Positions 54,678 through 63,266 of a DNA stretch of 64,000 nucleotides are shown here, piece after piece. Each line of letters begins with the position of its first letter. The first letter of the stretch is position 1. The stretch lies in NCBI GenBank assembly GCA_947498645.1, contig CANMKS010000001.1, positions 3,175,444 to 3,239,443 on the forward strand. Direction: 5' to 3'. This stretch comes from an uncultured Paracoccaceae bacterium (GTDB taxonomy: Bacteria; Pseudomonadota; Alphaproteobacteria; Rhodobacterales; Rhodobacteraceae). Made by a program: the position numbers and the translations under genes. A model generated the notes under the pieces. The model saw only the letters and a list, made by a program, of their open reading frames with translations, ran no database searches and was not told the DNA's origin.

Positions 54678-55880
54678 ATGGCCCCGGCAGGATCGCTGGA
54701 CGGAATACGCGTTCTTGATCTGACCAATGTGCTGGCGGGCCCCTTTGCCTGCCACCAATTGGCCCATCTGGGGGCCGAGGTGATCAAGGTCGAGGCCGTT
54801 GGCCAAGGCGATCTGGCCCGAAATCTGGGCGCAGACCCCGCCCTTTCTGCCAAAGGCATGGGGGTGAGTTTTCTGGCCCAGAACGCTGGCAAACGGTCGA
54901 TTGCGTTGAACCTCAAACATCCCGACGGTATTGCGGCGTTTCTCAAGCTTGTGGCTACGGCGGATGTACTGGTCGAAAATTTCCGCCCCGGCGTGATGAC
55001 ACGTCTGGGCCTGGGTTATGAGACCCTGCGCAAGACCCGCCCGCAACTGATCTATTGTGCGATTTCCGGCTATGGGCAAACCGGCCCATGGGTCAAACGC
55101 CCTGCTTATGATCAGATTATTCAGGGTGCATCCGGTGTGATGTCCATCACCGGCGATGACCAGAGCGGGCCATTGCGCGCTGGCTACCCGCTGGCCGATA
55201 CTGTCGGTGGATTGACCGCTGCGATGGCAATCTGTGCGGCGCTCAATGCGCCCAAGCGGGGACAATTCATTGATGTGTCAATGCTGGAATCGGTGCTGGC
55301 CACGATGGGCTGGGTTGTGTCCAACCATCTGATTGCAGGCGTCGCCCCTGCCCCGAATGGCAATGAAAACCCGACCTCTGCACCCTCGGGAGCATTTCAA
55401 TGCGCCGATGGATTGCTGAACATTGCGGCCAACAAAGATGAACAGTGGGTTCTGCTGGCGAGGCATTTGGGCCGCGCTGACCTTTTGGATGATCCCGCCT
55501 ATGCCACGCGAGAGGATCGCAAGCGCAACCGCCTGCGACTGAAGGCGGAACTGGAAACCGTACTAACCACGGGCAACGCCCGCGACTGGGCGCGCGCGTT
55601 AAATGCGATTGGTGTGCCCGCAGGCGCAGTCATGCAGGTGCCTGAAATCCTTTCCCACAGCCAAATCGCGACCCGCGACCTGTTGGCCCATTATGAAACC
55701 GTGCCCGGCGTCGGCAGGCCTATCGACGTGCTGCGTACCGGCTTCATGGTTGATGGAGAGCGCCCGCGCGTCGATACGCCACCCCCGCCTCTTGGGGCCG
55801 CGACGGACAGTCTGTTGTCCGAACTGGGCTACAGTGCCGACGACATCGCAGCGATGAAAGAGCAAGGAGCCGCGCAATGA
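54678..55880 (+). CDS. Class III CoA-transferase (CaiB/BaiF family)
   Basis: 400 residues. The N-terminal GIRVLDLTNVLAGPFACHQLAHLGAEVIKVEAVGQGDLAR, the VLVENFRPGVMTRLGLGYETL motif and the catalytic Asp region GQFIDVSMLESVLATMG are typical. It moves CoA between carboxylic acids without a covalent acid anhydride. It overlaps the citryl-CoA lyase-like gene by 4 bp and follows tctA, so it probably activates the transported acid to its CoA thioester. Confidence 0.9.
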   Translation: MAPAGSLDGIRVLDLTNVLAGPFACHQLAHLGAEVIKVEAVGQGDLARNLGADPALSAKGMGVSFLAQNAGKRSIALNLKHPDGIAAFLKLVATADVLVENFRPGVMTRLGLGYETLRKTRPQLIYCAISGYGQTGPWVKRPAYDQIIQGASGVMSITGDDQSGPLRAGYPLADTVGGLTAAMAICAALNAPKRGQFIDVSMLESVLATMGWVVSNHLIAGVAPAPNGNENPTSAPSGAFQCADGLLNIAANKDEQWVLLARHLGRADLLDDPAYATREDRKRNRLRLKAELETVLTTGNARDWARALNAIGVPAGAVMQVPEILSHSQIATRDLLAHYETVPGVGRPIDVLRTGFMVDGERPRVDTPPPPLGAATDSLLSELGYSADDIAAMKEQGAAQ

Positions 55881-56707
55881 CGGACCGCAACGACGTTTCC
55901 GATTGGTGGCAGACGGCGATCATCGACATGGCACCGGGCAAGATCGCCTTTCGCGGGCGTCCCATTGAGGAGATGATTGGCACCACCAGCTTTCCCCAGA
56001 TGATCTGGTGGATGGTCATGGGACAGGATATCACCCCCGCCAAGGCGGCATTGCTCGAGGCAGCCCTTGTCGCAGCGGTAGACCACGGCCCGCAAGCGCC
56101 CTCAATTGCCGCCGCACGGATGGCCGCGACCTGTGGCATTGGTTTGAACAATGCCATGGCGACCGGCCTGAACATGCTGGGCGATGTACATGGTGGCGCT
56201 GGGGAACAGGCAATTTCGCTTTATCATCAGGTGGCTCAGGGGCCGCCGGATGGGCTGCCGACCGTCCTGAAAGCATGGCGCGATACCCACGGCCCGTATT
56301 TGCCGGGGTTTGGGCACAGATTTCACAAACCGGTTGATCCGCGCGCACCCCGTTTGCTTGGGCTGGTCGATGATGCGGCACAGGACGGTCATGTCTCTGG
56401 CGCTTATGCCCGGATCGGGCGGGCGATTGAGGGGCATCTCGCCGCGGAGCATAGCAAACCTGTCCCGATGAATATCGATGGGGCGACAGCTGTCATCTTT
56501 GCCGAACTCGGGTGCCCTCCGCCCGTCGCGCGGGGGCTGTTTTGCCTGTCGCGCGCGGTTGGTATTTTGGCCCACACATGGGAGCAAACCCAACAAGGCG
56601 GCCGCAACAAGGGGCCAACCCCGCCAGACTACCGCTGGACCTATACTGGCCCGGCAACACGAGCATCAGTCGTTGGCGCAGGGAAATCCGGCAACACCCC
56701 AGATTAG
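55877..56707 (+). CDS. Citryl-CoA lyase-like protein (citrate synthase superfamily)
   Basis: 276 residues, much shorter than citrate synthase (about 430) and in line with stand-alone citryl-CoA lyases (CcsA/CcsB-type domain). Active-site residues correspond to H70 (AVDHGPQAPS), H105 (DVHGGAGE) and H147 (GFGHRFHKPVDPRAPRL). It should cleave citryl-CoA, or a related acid-CoA, to acetyl-CoA and oxaloacetate. It is coupled to the CoA-transferase and downstream of tctCBA. Its 3' end overlaps the convergent cytochrome gene by 42 bp. Confidence 0.87.
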   Translation: MTDRNDVSDWWQTAIIDMAPGKIAFRGRPIEEMIGTTSFPQMIWWMVMGQDITPAKAALLEAALVAAVDHGPQAPSIAAARMAATCGIGLNNAMATGLNMLGDVHGGAGEQAISLYHQVAQGPPDGLPTVLKAWRDTHGPYLPGFGHRFHKPVDPRAPRLLGLVDDAAQDGHVSGAYARIGRAIEGHLAAEHSKPVPMNIDGATAVIFAELGCPPPVARGLFCLSRAVGILAHTWEQTQQGGRNKGPTPPDYRWTYTGPATRASVVGAGKSGNTPD

Positions 56708-57286
56708 CAGGTCATCAATATGTTCCTGCAGGCTGTAGGGGGCAGGCTCGCGGCCGCCGCCGGGGTTCCAGGCCCAATGCAGGATCAGATCGTGGTTCAG
56801 GTGTTCGGCCAATTCCAGCATCGTGCGCCCGCCATTGCGATCAGGATCACGCAGCTGATTGCATATCTCATCAGATGACTTACCAAACCATTCCGCCTCG
56901 ACCGGGGCCAGTTGCCAGTTCATTGCCACTTGCGGGGCGGCGTGGGGCGTGTCGTTCAGCCCCTCGCGGTAAGCGTGACAGGTGCTGCACTGAATAGTCT
57001 CGGCCCCGATGCGGCTGTCGCCTGCGTTGATATTCATGCCATGCGCGCGCGTGCGCCCATAGGACGGACCTGACCACATCGGGCGGTTGTCCGCACCAAC
57101 ATGGCAATTCGAACAGCGCGGATGCGAGGCAACTTCATAGATCCGCGAAAACGCATCAAGCCCGTTTTCGATGGAAACCGAACCTTCCGCCGGTGGTACG
57201 ATCGACACGTCTGTTTCATCGGCGAAAACAACAGAGGACATTGTGAAGGCCGCAAGCAGCCCGATTGCAAATTGGCGCAAAAACAT
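56666..57286 (-). CDS. Diheme c-type cytochrome of a molybdenum hydroxylase
   Basis: 206 residues from MFLRQFAIGLLAAF, with a signal peptide of about 22. Two CxxCH heme sites appear (CSNCH and CSTCH). The rest (GADNRPMWSGPSYGRTRAHGMNINAGDSRIG) is typical of the small cytochromes that accompany isoquinoline-oxidoreductase-like hydroxylases and pass electrons onward in the periplasm. It follows the large subunit by 8 bp. The 3' end overlaps the citryl-CoA lyase gene. Confidence 0.85.
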   Translation of the reverse strand: MFLRQFAIGLLAAFTMSSVVFADETDVSIVPPAEGSVSIENGLDAFSRIYEVASHPRCSNCHVGADNRPMWSGPSYGRTRAHGMNINAGDSRIGAETIQCSTCHAYREGLNDTPHAAPQVAMNWQLAPVEAEWFGKSSDEICNQLRDPDRNGGRTMLELAEHLNHDLILHWAWNPGGGREPAPYSLQEHIDDLLIWGVAGFPCAND

Positions 57287-57294
57287 GCCTGACC

Positions 57295-59535
57295 TCACAC
57301 AAAATCTATGAATTTGTTGAACGGCATTTCGCGCAGCCGCTGCCCCGTCGCCGCGAAGATCGCATTTGCCAAGGCCGGGGCGGCAGGTGGCACGGGCGGT
57401 TCGCCGATCCCGCGCACATGGCTGTTGTTTTCCAACCCTTTCACGATGATCTCGGGGCATTGATACATGCGCATGGCTTCATGGGCGTGATAGTTGGTCT
57501 GCTCTGCCATGCCATCGGCATAGGTGATCTCGGAGTTGATCGCGTGACCAAGGCCGAAGATGACCCCGCCTTGCACGAGGTTTTCAAAGTTCACCGGATC
57601 AATGACCGTGCCCACGTCGCAAGCCACCCATACTTTATCAAGTCTGATCCCGGCATCGGTTGCCGTGACCTGAACAACCTCTGCTGTGGGCACGCCAAAA
57701 CTTTCCACGAACGCCACGCCGCGTCCCTGATTTGGGGCCAACTCCCCGCCCCAGGACGACATGTCGGCCACGGCCTCTAGCACCTTGCGCGACACATCGT
57801 GATCAATCAGGCGAATACGCTCTGCCATCGGGTCGGCACCGGCGGCATGGATCAATTCATCCAGAAAACTGTCAAAGATGAACCCAGCAGCAGGCGCACC
57901 AACCGCACGCCAAGATGACGTCGGCGCCAATTCAGGCGCCCGGTAGGCCGACATGCGGTAGTTGGGAATGGCGTAAGGGTTGTTCCACGCACCCGCCGCG
58001 ATCTGCATGTCCGGACCCGGTACAGGGATCCCGGCGCGCGCCATCTGTGACGACATCACTGATGGTGCCGCAATCGCCACGTCAATCGTTTCAACCTGAC
58101 CATTCGATACAGTGCCCTTGGCCCGTCCCATGGCGATGTGGCGGGGAAAGTCCTGCGCGAAATCCTCTTCGCGCGAATAGGTCAGTTTGACCGGCGTTCC
58201 GCGCATTTGGTTCGCAATTTCAGCGGCTTGTTTGATGTATTCAAACTCCAACCTGTGGCCAAAGCTGCCGCCGATAAACTGGTTGTGGAAGGTAATCTGC
58301 GCCTCATCATGGCCGGTCACACCGGAGATGATCGTCAAAAGCTGGCGTGGCATCTGATGGCCGGTCCAAATCTCAACCGTATCATCGGTGACCACCACAA
58401 TCGCATTCAGCGGCTCAAGCGGCGCATGGGCCACATAGGGCGAGCGATACTCTGCCTCGACCACCGACCCACTGGCCAGCGCGCCGTCAACGTCACCATC
58501 GTCACGCCACTGGCGGTCCAACTGGTCAGGGTTGAAGGATGCCGCCAGCGCGTCCCAATGCCCGTCCATTGCGGGTGGATAAGGCGGGTTGCCCCATGTC
58601 ACGTCGATTGCATTGGCCGCCTGAATGGCCCGCCAGGTGTTATCGGCAATGACCGCCAGACCATCTGTGATCTCCAGCACATCCGAAACACCGCGCATCG
58701 CGCGCGCGGCAGAGGCATCGTAGCTGACAATCTCGCCGCTGCGGCAAGGGTCAAGGCGCACTGCGGCATGGACCATGCCATCCACGGACAAATCAATACC
58801 GTAATCCAACGTGCCAGTGGATTTGCCGACGATATCCAACCGTTCCATCGGCTTACCAATGAGCCGCCACATGCTCGGATCACGCAGGGTGACGTCCTCA
58901 ACCGGATCAAGCGCTGCTGCGGCATTGGCCAGGGCCGTATAGGGTATTTCGGTACCATCGGGCAGGATCACAGCACCTGATTTGGTTTTCAGCTCGGCCA
59001 CCGGCACGCCATGTTGCTGTGACGCGGCCAGCTTCAGCGTCTCGCGTGCGACAGCCCCGGCATAGCGCAGCTTGTCAAAGCTATCGGCCATCGAGGTTGA
59101 CCCGCCGGTGCCTTGCAGCCCGATCACCTTCATCAACCCGCCCATCATCGAACGGGTCGTTTCAGCCGCAAAGCTCTGATCCGTCGATTTGAATGGCGCG
59201 CCCTCGGACGCCATCGCCGTGTTCCAGTATGCGGGGCTTGGCGCGCCGAAACTCACCTTAAATTGCCCAAAATCAAGGTCCAGTTCTTCGGCAATCAGCG
59301 CTGCCTGCGCCGAGACAACCCCCTGCCCCTTGTCGCTGTGCGGGGTGATGAGTGTGATCGTCTGGCCGTCGATCTTGACCCATGGGTTAAAGGTTGCCTC
59401 GCCAGCGGCAAGGTCATCTTCAAGAGGGTTCGGAATGTCACGTTTGACGAGATATGTGCCAAAGGCCACGCCACCCGCGATGGCGACAGACCCAAACAGA
59501 AACGTGCGGCGGGCAATGGTGCGTAGGCGTCCCAT
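57295..59535 (-). CDS. Molybdopterin large subunit, isoquinoline 1-oxidoreductase (IorB) type
   Basis: 746 residues. A twin-arginine-like leader (IARRTFLFGSVAIAGGVAFG, about 7-26) suggests Tat export of the folded enzyme. The xanthine-dehydrogenase-family core shows TLITPHSDKGQGVVSAQAALIAEEL, GSTSMADSFDKLRYAGAVAR, NQFIGGSFGHRLEFEY and the C-terminal GIGEPPVPPAAPALANAIFAATG. The substrate may be an N-heterocycle or an aldehyde. It needs the adjacent 2Fe-2S subunit and passes electrons to the diheme cytochrome. Confidence 0.9.
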   Translation of the reverse strand: MGRLRTIARRTFLFGSVAIAGGVAFGTYLVKRDIPNPLEDDLAAGEATFNPWVKIDGQTITLITPHSDKGQGVVSAQAALIAEELDLDFGQFKVSFGAPSPAYWNTAMASEGAPFKSTDQSFAAETTRSMMGGLMKVIGLQGTGGSTSMADSFDKLRYAGAVARETLKLAASQQHGVPVAELKTKSGAVILPDGTEIPYTALANAAAALDPVEDVTLRDPSMWRLIGKPMERLDIVGKSTGTLDYGIDLSVDGMVHAAVRLDPCRSGEIVSYDASAARAMRGVSDVLEITDGLAVIADNTWRAIQAANAIDVTWGNPPYPPAMDGHWDALAASFNPDQLDRQWRDDGDVDGALASGSVVEAEYRSPYVAHAPLEPLNAIVVVTDDTVEIWTGHQMPRQLLTIISGVTGHDEAQITFHNQFIGGSFGHRLEFEYIKQAAEIANQMRGTPVKLTYSREEDFAQDFPRHIAMGRAKGTVSNGQVETIDVAIAAPSVMSSQMARAGIPVPGPDMQIAAGAWNNPYAIPNYRMSAYRAPELAPTSSWRAVGAPAAGFIFDSFLDELIHAAGADPMAERIRLIDHDVSRKVLEAVADMSSWGGELAPNQGRGVAFVESFGVPTAEVVQVTATDAGIRLDKVWVACDVGTVIDPVNFENLVQGGVIFGLGHAINSEITYADGMAEQTNYHAHEAMRMYQCPEIIVKGLENNSHVRGIGEPPVPPAAPALANAIFAATGQRLREMPFNKFIDFV

Positions 59536-59537
59536 GA

Positions 59538-59999
59538 TCAGGTCTCCTGCATTTTGGCGGCGGCGGTTTTGATCGCGGCGCGAATACGTGGATAGGTGCC
59601 GCACCGGCAAAGGTTGCCACTCATCACCGCATCAATATCATCATCAGTAGGGTCGGGATTGGTATCCAGCAGCGTCACCGCCTGCATGATTTGGCCGGAC
59701 TGGCAGTAGCCACATTGCGCCACCTGATGTTCCACCCAAGCCGCCTGCATCACATGCAGGGCGTCTGGTGTGCCCAGCCCTTCGATGGTGGTGATATCGG
59801 CCCCATCCGCCGAGGCCGCCGTCACCTGACAGCTGCGCACGGCCAGCCCGTCCATCTGCACCGTGCAGGCCCCGCATTGTGCGATCCCGCAACCGTATTT
59901 TACGCCGGTAATCCCCAACTCATCCCGCAACACCCACAACAGGGGCATGTCATCTTCGACATCAACATCGCGTATCTTGCCGTTTACGGTGATTTGCAT
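59538..59999 (-). CDS. 2Fe-2S small subunit of the molybdenum hydroxylase (IorA type)
   Basis: 153 residues with both clusters: plant-type Cys 37, 42, 45 and 57 ([11 protein letters not shown]...RSC) and the second set Cys 96, 99, 131 and 133 (CGYCQSGQ and [11 protein letters not shown]). It relays electrons from the molybdenum site. The start was chosen at [11 protein letters not shown], which leaves room for the promoter with its TetR dyad. It is 2 bp from the large subunit. Confidence 0.93.
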   Translation of the reverse strand: MQITVNGKIRDVDVEDDMPLLWVLRDELGITGVKYGCGIAQCGACTVQMDGLAVRSCQVTAASADGADITTIEGLGTPDALHVMQAAWVEHQVAQCGYCQSGQIMQAVTLLDTNPDPTDDDIDAVMSGNLCRCGTYPRIRAAIKTAAAKMQET

Positions 60000-60028
60000 G
60001 TGGGGCTCCCGTTGATCAATATTGACGG

Positions 60029-60055
60029 TTGGACATTTTTCATACATTTGTCCAA
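60029..60055. promoter_or_regulatory. TetR-type operator in the molybdenum hydroxylase promoter
   Basis: TTGGACA (60029-60035) and TGTCCAA (60049-60055) form a dyad that brackets the -10 TATGAA (60044-60039, minus strand) of a promoter with -35 TTGCAT (60067-60062) and a 17-bp spacer. The divergent TetR gene starts 38 bp away. Confidence 0.7.
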
Positions 60056-60092
60056 TTTGACATGCAAAGTCAATGGGACGAAAACAACCGCA

Positions 60093-60653
60093 ATGAATGA
60101 CCGCGATAAAAAGTTAATTGTTGCCGCCCACGCCGTCTTTTCCCGTTATGGGATCAGCAAGACGACAATGAATGACATCGCCCGCGAGGCAGGCGTGGCC
60201 CGGCAAACGCTTTACAACGCCTATCCCAACAAAGAAGCCATCCTGCGCGCAGCGGTACGTGTGTCTGCTGAGGAAACCTATGCCAGCGTTGAATCGGCGT
60301 GGACCGACCAGACTGAACTTTCCGAAAAGATTGAAACATTCCTTCAGCTTGGCCCGCTGCATTGGTACGACATGGTGGTCGCCTCCCCCGAGATGGGCGA
60401 TCTGATTGACGGCATACATACCATCGCAAAAGACGAGATGAGCGAGTTCGCAGCCCTGTGGCGAAAGCGGTTCGAACGCCTGATCAAAGAGCATACCAAG
60501 CCGGGCTCTGCTGGCTATGAAGGCGCGGCAGCAACCGCAGATTTTCTCTATTCCACAAGCATCAATGCCAAACGCGACGCCGCCGACCGCGGGACCGTGG
60601 AATCGCGTCTTGCGATCCTGAAACGGTCCGTTCTGGCGCTGGTCGCCATGTAG
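60093..60653 (+). CDS. TetR-family regulator of the hydroxylase genes
   Basis: 186 residues. It has an N-terminal TetR DNA-binding domain, [50 protein letters not shown] (about 5-54), and a helical ligand-binding domain. The longer ORF from 59691 is antisense to the 2Fe-2S gene and was cut at MNDRDKK. Divergent position and the dyad over the hydroxylase promoter indicate local repression, relieved by a hydroxylase substrate. Confidence 0.9.
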   Translation: MNDRDKKLIVAAHAVFSRYGISKTTMNDIAREAGVARQTLYNAYPNKEAILRAAVRVSAEETYASVESAWTDQTELSEKIETFLQLGPLHWYDMVVASPEMGDLIDGIHTIAKDEMSEFAALWRKRFERLIKEHTKPGSAGYEGAAATADFLYSTSINAKRDAADRGTVESRLAILKRSVLALVAM

Positions 60654-60696
60654 CATTGCGCTGGACAGACACGCCTGCAAGCCTCACAAACCGCCT

Positions 60697-61689
60697 ATGA
60701 CCAAACGCCGTTCATCCTTTAACATCATGATCGTGGGGCAAGGTGGGCGGCTGGAATACGAGGCGCTGTTGTTTGCCGCCTCTTTGCGCAGGTTCAGCCC
60801 CGGTTTTGATGGCACGCTGTTTGTAGCCGAGCCGCAGCCCGGTCCGCTGTGGAAAGGTGATCCGCGCATGTCGGCACCTGTGAAGGATGCGCTGATAGAA
60901 CTGGGCGCGCAAATCCGCCCCTTTGACAGCGTGCATTTCGGTCAGGACTATCCGCAAGGCAACAAGATTGAGGGATTGCAGGTACTGCCTGCTGGCGCGC
61001 CTTTCGTCTTTTTTGACACCGACACGCTGATCACGGGTGACATCTCCGCCCTGCCCTTTGACTTTGACCGTCCTGCCGCCTCCATGCGGCGCGGGCCCAC
61101 TTGGCCGGTGGAAGAGCTGTACTGGCCCGGATACACCGCGATCTGGAAATCGCTTTATGACCGGTTTGGTCTGGATTTCGAAGGCTCGCTGGATCTGTCG
61201 CAACCAGATGAATACTGGGAGCGTTATCTTTACTTCAACGCCGGTTGGTTCTTTGGCAATGACCCCGCAACCTTCGGCAAGCGCTTTGCCGAATACGCGA
61301 TCTCCATCCGCGATGATCCCCCGCCAGAGCTGGTGATCCAGCCGCTTGATCCCTGGTTGGATCAGGTGGCATTGCCGCTTGTCATTCATGGGCTGGGCGG
61401 CGGCCGCCCCGGTCGTGACCTTGACGGGCTGGACGGCGACGTGACCTGTCACTGGCGCGTCCTGCCGTTGTTTTACGCTCAGGCAACCGATCAGCAGATT
61501 GCCATGCTTGAAGAGGTCACAGCCCCCAACAAGATCAAGAAGCTGCTCAAACAGCATGAGCCATTCAAACGCATGATTTACCAGGGGCGTGGCCACAAGG
61601 TACGGGCGATGTTCGACCGCAACAACCTGCCCCGGCATGAACGCGCACTGCGCAACAAGATCAAGTCTGCCGGGTTCTGGATGCGCTAG
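60697..61689 (+). CDS. Glycosyltransferase-like protein (GT-A fold, DxD)
   Basis: 330 residues. FFDTDTLITGD (about 105-115) is the metal-binding DxD of a GT-A nucleotide-sugar transferase, preceded by an N-terminal strand (NIMIVGQGGRLEYEALLFAASLRRF). YFNAGWFFGNDP and QPLDPWLDQVALPLVIHGLGGG resemble acceptor and donor regions of galactosyltransferase-like enzymes. No signal peptide. The sugar and acceptor are unknown, and no polysaccharide genes are near. Confidence 0.7.
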   Translation: MTKRRSSFNIMIVGQGGRLEYEALLFAASLRRFSPGFDGTLFVAEPQPGPLWKGDPRMSAPVKDALIELGAQIRPFDSVHFGQDYPQGNKIEGLQVLPAGAPFVFFDTDTLITGDISALPFDFDRPAASMRRGPTWPVEELYWPGYTAIWKSLYDRFGLDFEGSLDLSQPDEYWERYLYFNAGWFFGNDPATFGKRFAEYAISIRDDPPPELVIQPLDPWLDQVALPLVIHGLGGGRPGRDLDGLDGDVTCHWRVLPLFYAQATDQQIAMLEEVTAPNKIKKLLKQHEPFKRMIYQGRGHKVRAMFDRNNLPRHERALRNKIKSAGFWMR

Positions 61690-61851
61690 GATCAAGGCCG
61701 GAATGGAATTCCTGCGCCGACCTGCAATCCGAAACGCTGGTTGGCTGATCGCCCCACGACATAAGGCGTTTGTTCTTTGATCACGCAGGGCGTTGAGTGC
61801 CCGCGCATTTGCGCCTACACCTTCCGGCAACAGATTTAAGGGAGATAAAAG

Positions 61852-63144
61852 ATGACCGACGGCCCAACATATGGCTTTGACACATTGCAGATTCACGCAG
61901 GCGCACGGCCCGACCCGGCAACCGGCGCACGGCAGGTGCCAATTTATCAGACAACCGCCTATGTGTTCCGCGATGCCGAACACGCGGCGGCTCTGTTCAA
62001 CCTGCAAGAGGTGGGTTACATCTACTCGCGCCTGACCAACCCCACGGTCGCCGCATTGCAGGAACGCATTGCCACGCTTGAAGGCGGCGTCGGCGGTGTG
62101 TGCTGTTCATCGGGTCACGCGGCGCAGATCATGGCGCTGTTCCCGCTGATGCAGCCGGGGCGCAATATCATCGCGTCCAGCCGTTTGTACGGTGGCACTG
62201 TCACGCAGTTCAGCCAGACGATCAAACGCTTCGGCTGGTCTGCCAAGTTTGTGGATTTCGACGATCACGCCGCTGTAGCGGCGGCCATTGACGATGACAC
62301 GCGCGCCGTTTTCTGCGAAGCCATCGCCAACCCCGGCGGGCATATCACCGATCTTGATGCCATCTCTGCCATCTCTGACAAGGCGGGCATTCCGCTGATC
62401 GTGGATAACACATCTGCGACGCCCTACCTGTGCCGCCCAATCGAACATGGCGCGACCTTGGTTGTGCATTCGACGACGAAATACCTCACTGGCAACGGCA
62501 CCGTGACAGGCGGTTGCGTTGTGGACAGCGGCAAGTTCGACTGGACCGCCAACGACAAATTCCCTTCGCTGAGCGAGCCAGAGCAGGCCTACCACGGGCT
62601 TAAGTTTGCGGAAACTTTCGGCCCCCTCGCCTTTACGTTCCACGGCATTGCCATCGGTCTGCGTGATCTGGGCATGACGATGAACCCGCAGGCGGCACAT
62701 TACACGCTGATGGGCATCGAAACCCTGTCATTGCGCATGGACCGCCATGTGGAAAACGCAATGAAAGTTGCCAAATGGCTCGAAGATGATCCGCGCACGG
62801 ACTATGTGACCTACGCTGGCCTTGAAAGCTCGCCCTATTCCCATCTGGTGCCAAAGATCTGCCCCAAGGGTGCGGGCGCCTTGTTCACGGTCGCGGTTAA
62901 GGGCGGCTATGACGCCTGCGTCAAACTTGTTGATAGCCTTGAGATATTTAGCCATGTGGCTAACCTTGGGGATACGCGCAGCCTGATCATCCATTCCGCG
63001 TCAACCACCCACCGACAATTGACAGCCGAGCAGCAAGAGGCCGCAGGTGCAGGCCCCGGCATTGTGCGTCTGTCCATCGGCACCGAGGATGTAGATGACA
63101 TCATCGCCGATCTGGATCAGGCCCTGGCCAAAGCCACGGCATGA
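61852..63144 (+). CDS. metY: O-acetylhomoserine aminocarboxypropyltransferase (sulfhydrylase)
   Basis: PLP enzyme of the Cys/Met metabolism family making homocysteine from O-acetylhomoserine and sulfide. 430 residues, the longer MetY form. The PLP lysine is at about 210 (VVHSTTKYLTGNG), with SSGHAAQIMALFPLM, IYSRLTNPTVAALQERIA and SLGDTRSLI-type (NLGDTRSLIIHSASTTH) motifs. AAGGGAGATAAAAG precedes the ATG. The 160-bp leader has small hairpins but no SAM riboswitch that I can recognise. Confidence 0.93.
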   Translation: MTDGPTYGFDTLQIHAGARPDPATGARQVPIYQTTAYVFRDAEHAAALFNLQEVGYIYSRLTNPTVAALQERIATLEGGVGGVCCSSGHAAQIMALFPLMQPGRNIIASSRLYGGTVTQFSQTIKRFGWSAKFVDFDDHAAVAAAIDDDTRAVFCEAIANPGGHITDLDAISAISDKAGIPLIVDNTSATPYLCRPIEHGATLVVHSTTKYLTGNGTVTGGCVVDSGKFDWTANDKFPSLSEPEQAYHGLKFAETFGPLAFTFHGIAIGLRDLGMTMNPQAAHYTLMGIETLSLRMDRHVENAMKVAKWLEDDPRTDYVTYAGLESSPYSHLVPKICPKGAGALFTVAVKGGYDACVKLVDSLEIFSHVANLGDTRSLIIHSASTTHRQLTAEQQEAAGAGPGIVRLSIGTEDVDDIIADLDQALAKATA

Positions 63145-63164
63145 TGTCAAACCCGTGACAATGC

Positions 63165-63197
63165 AAAGCCGCCCGCGCCCTTGGCGTCGGCGGCTTT
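63165..63197 (+). terminator. Terminator hairpin of metY
   Basis: AAAGCCGCC and GGCGGCTTT (63165-63173 with 63189-63197) around a GC-rich loop that can add further pairs. The T tail is short (TTTGTG). Confidence 0.6.
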
Positions 63198-63220
63198 GTG
63201 CTGTAGGCTTCGCGCGTGGG

Positions 63221-63238
63221 GGCAAAACGCGTTTTGCC
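63221..63238. promoter_or_regulatory. Perfect 18-bp palindrome upstream of the last gene
   Basis: GGCAAAACGCGTTTTGCC, perfectly symmetric, about 30 bp before the start of the final ORF. It could be an operator or a small transcription hairpin. Confidence 0.45.
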
Positions 63239-63266
63239 TGCGGAACCAACATGCTAGAGCGTGCGG

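Noticed and set aside
60008..60026. FNR-type box near TTGATCAATATTGA
   Set aside because: The half-sites are not separated by four bases as TTGAT-N4-ATCAA requires.
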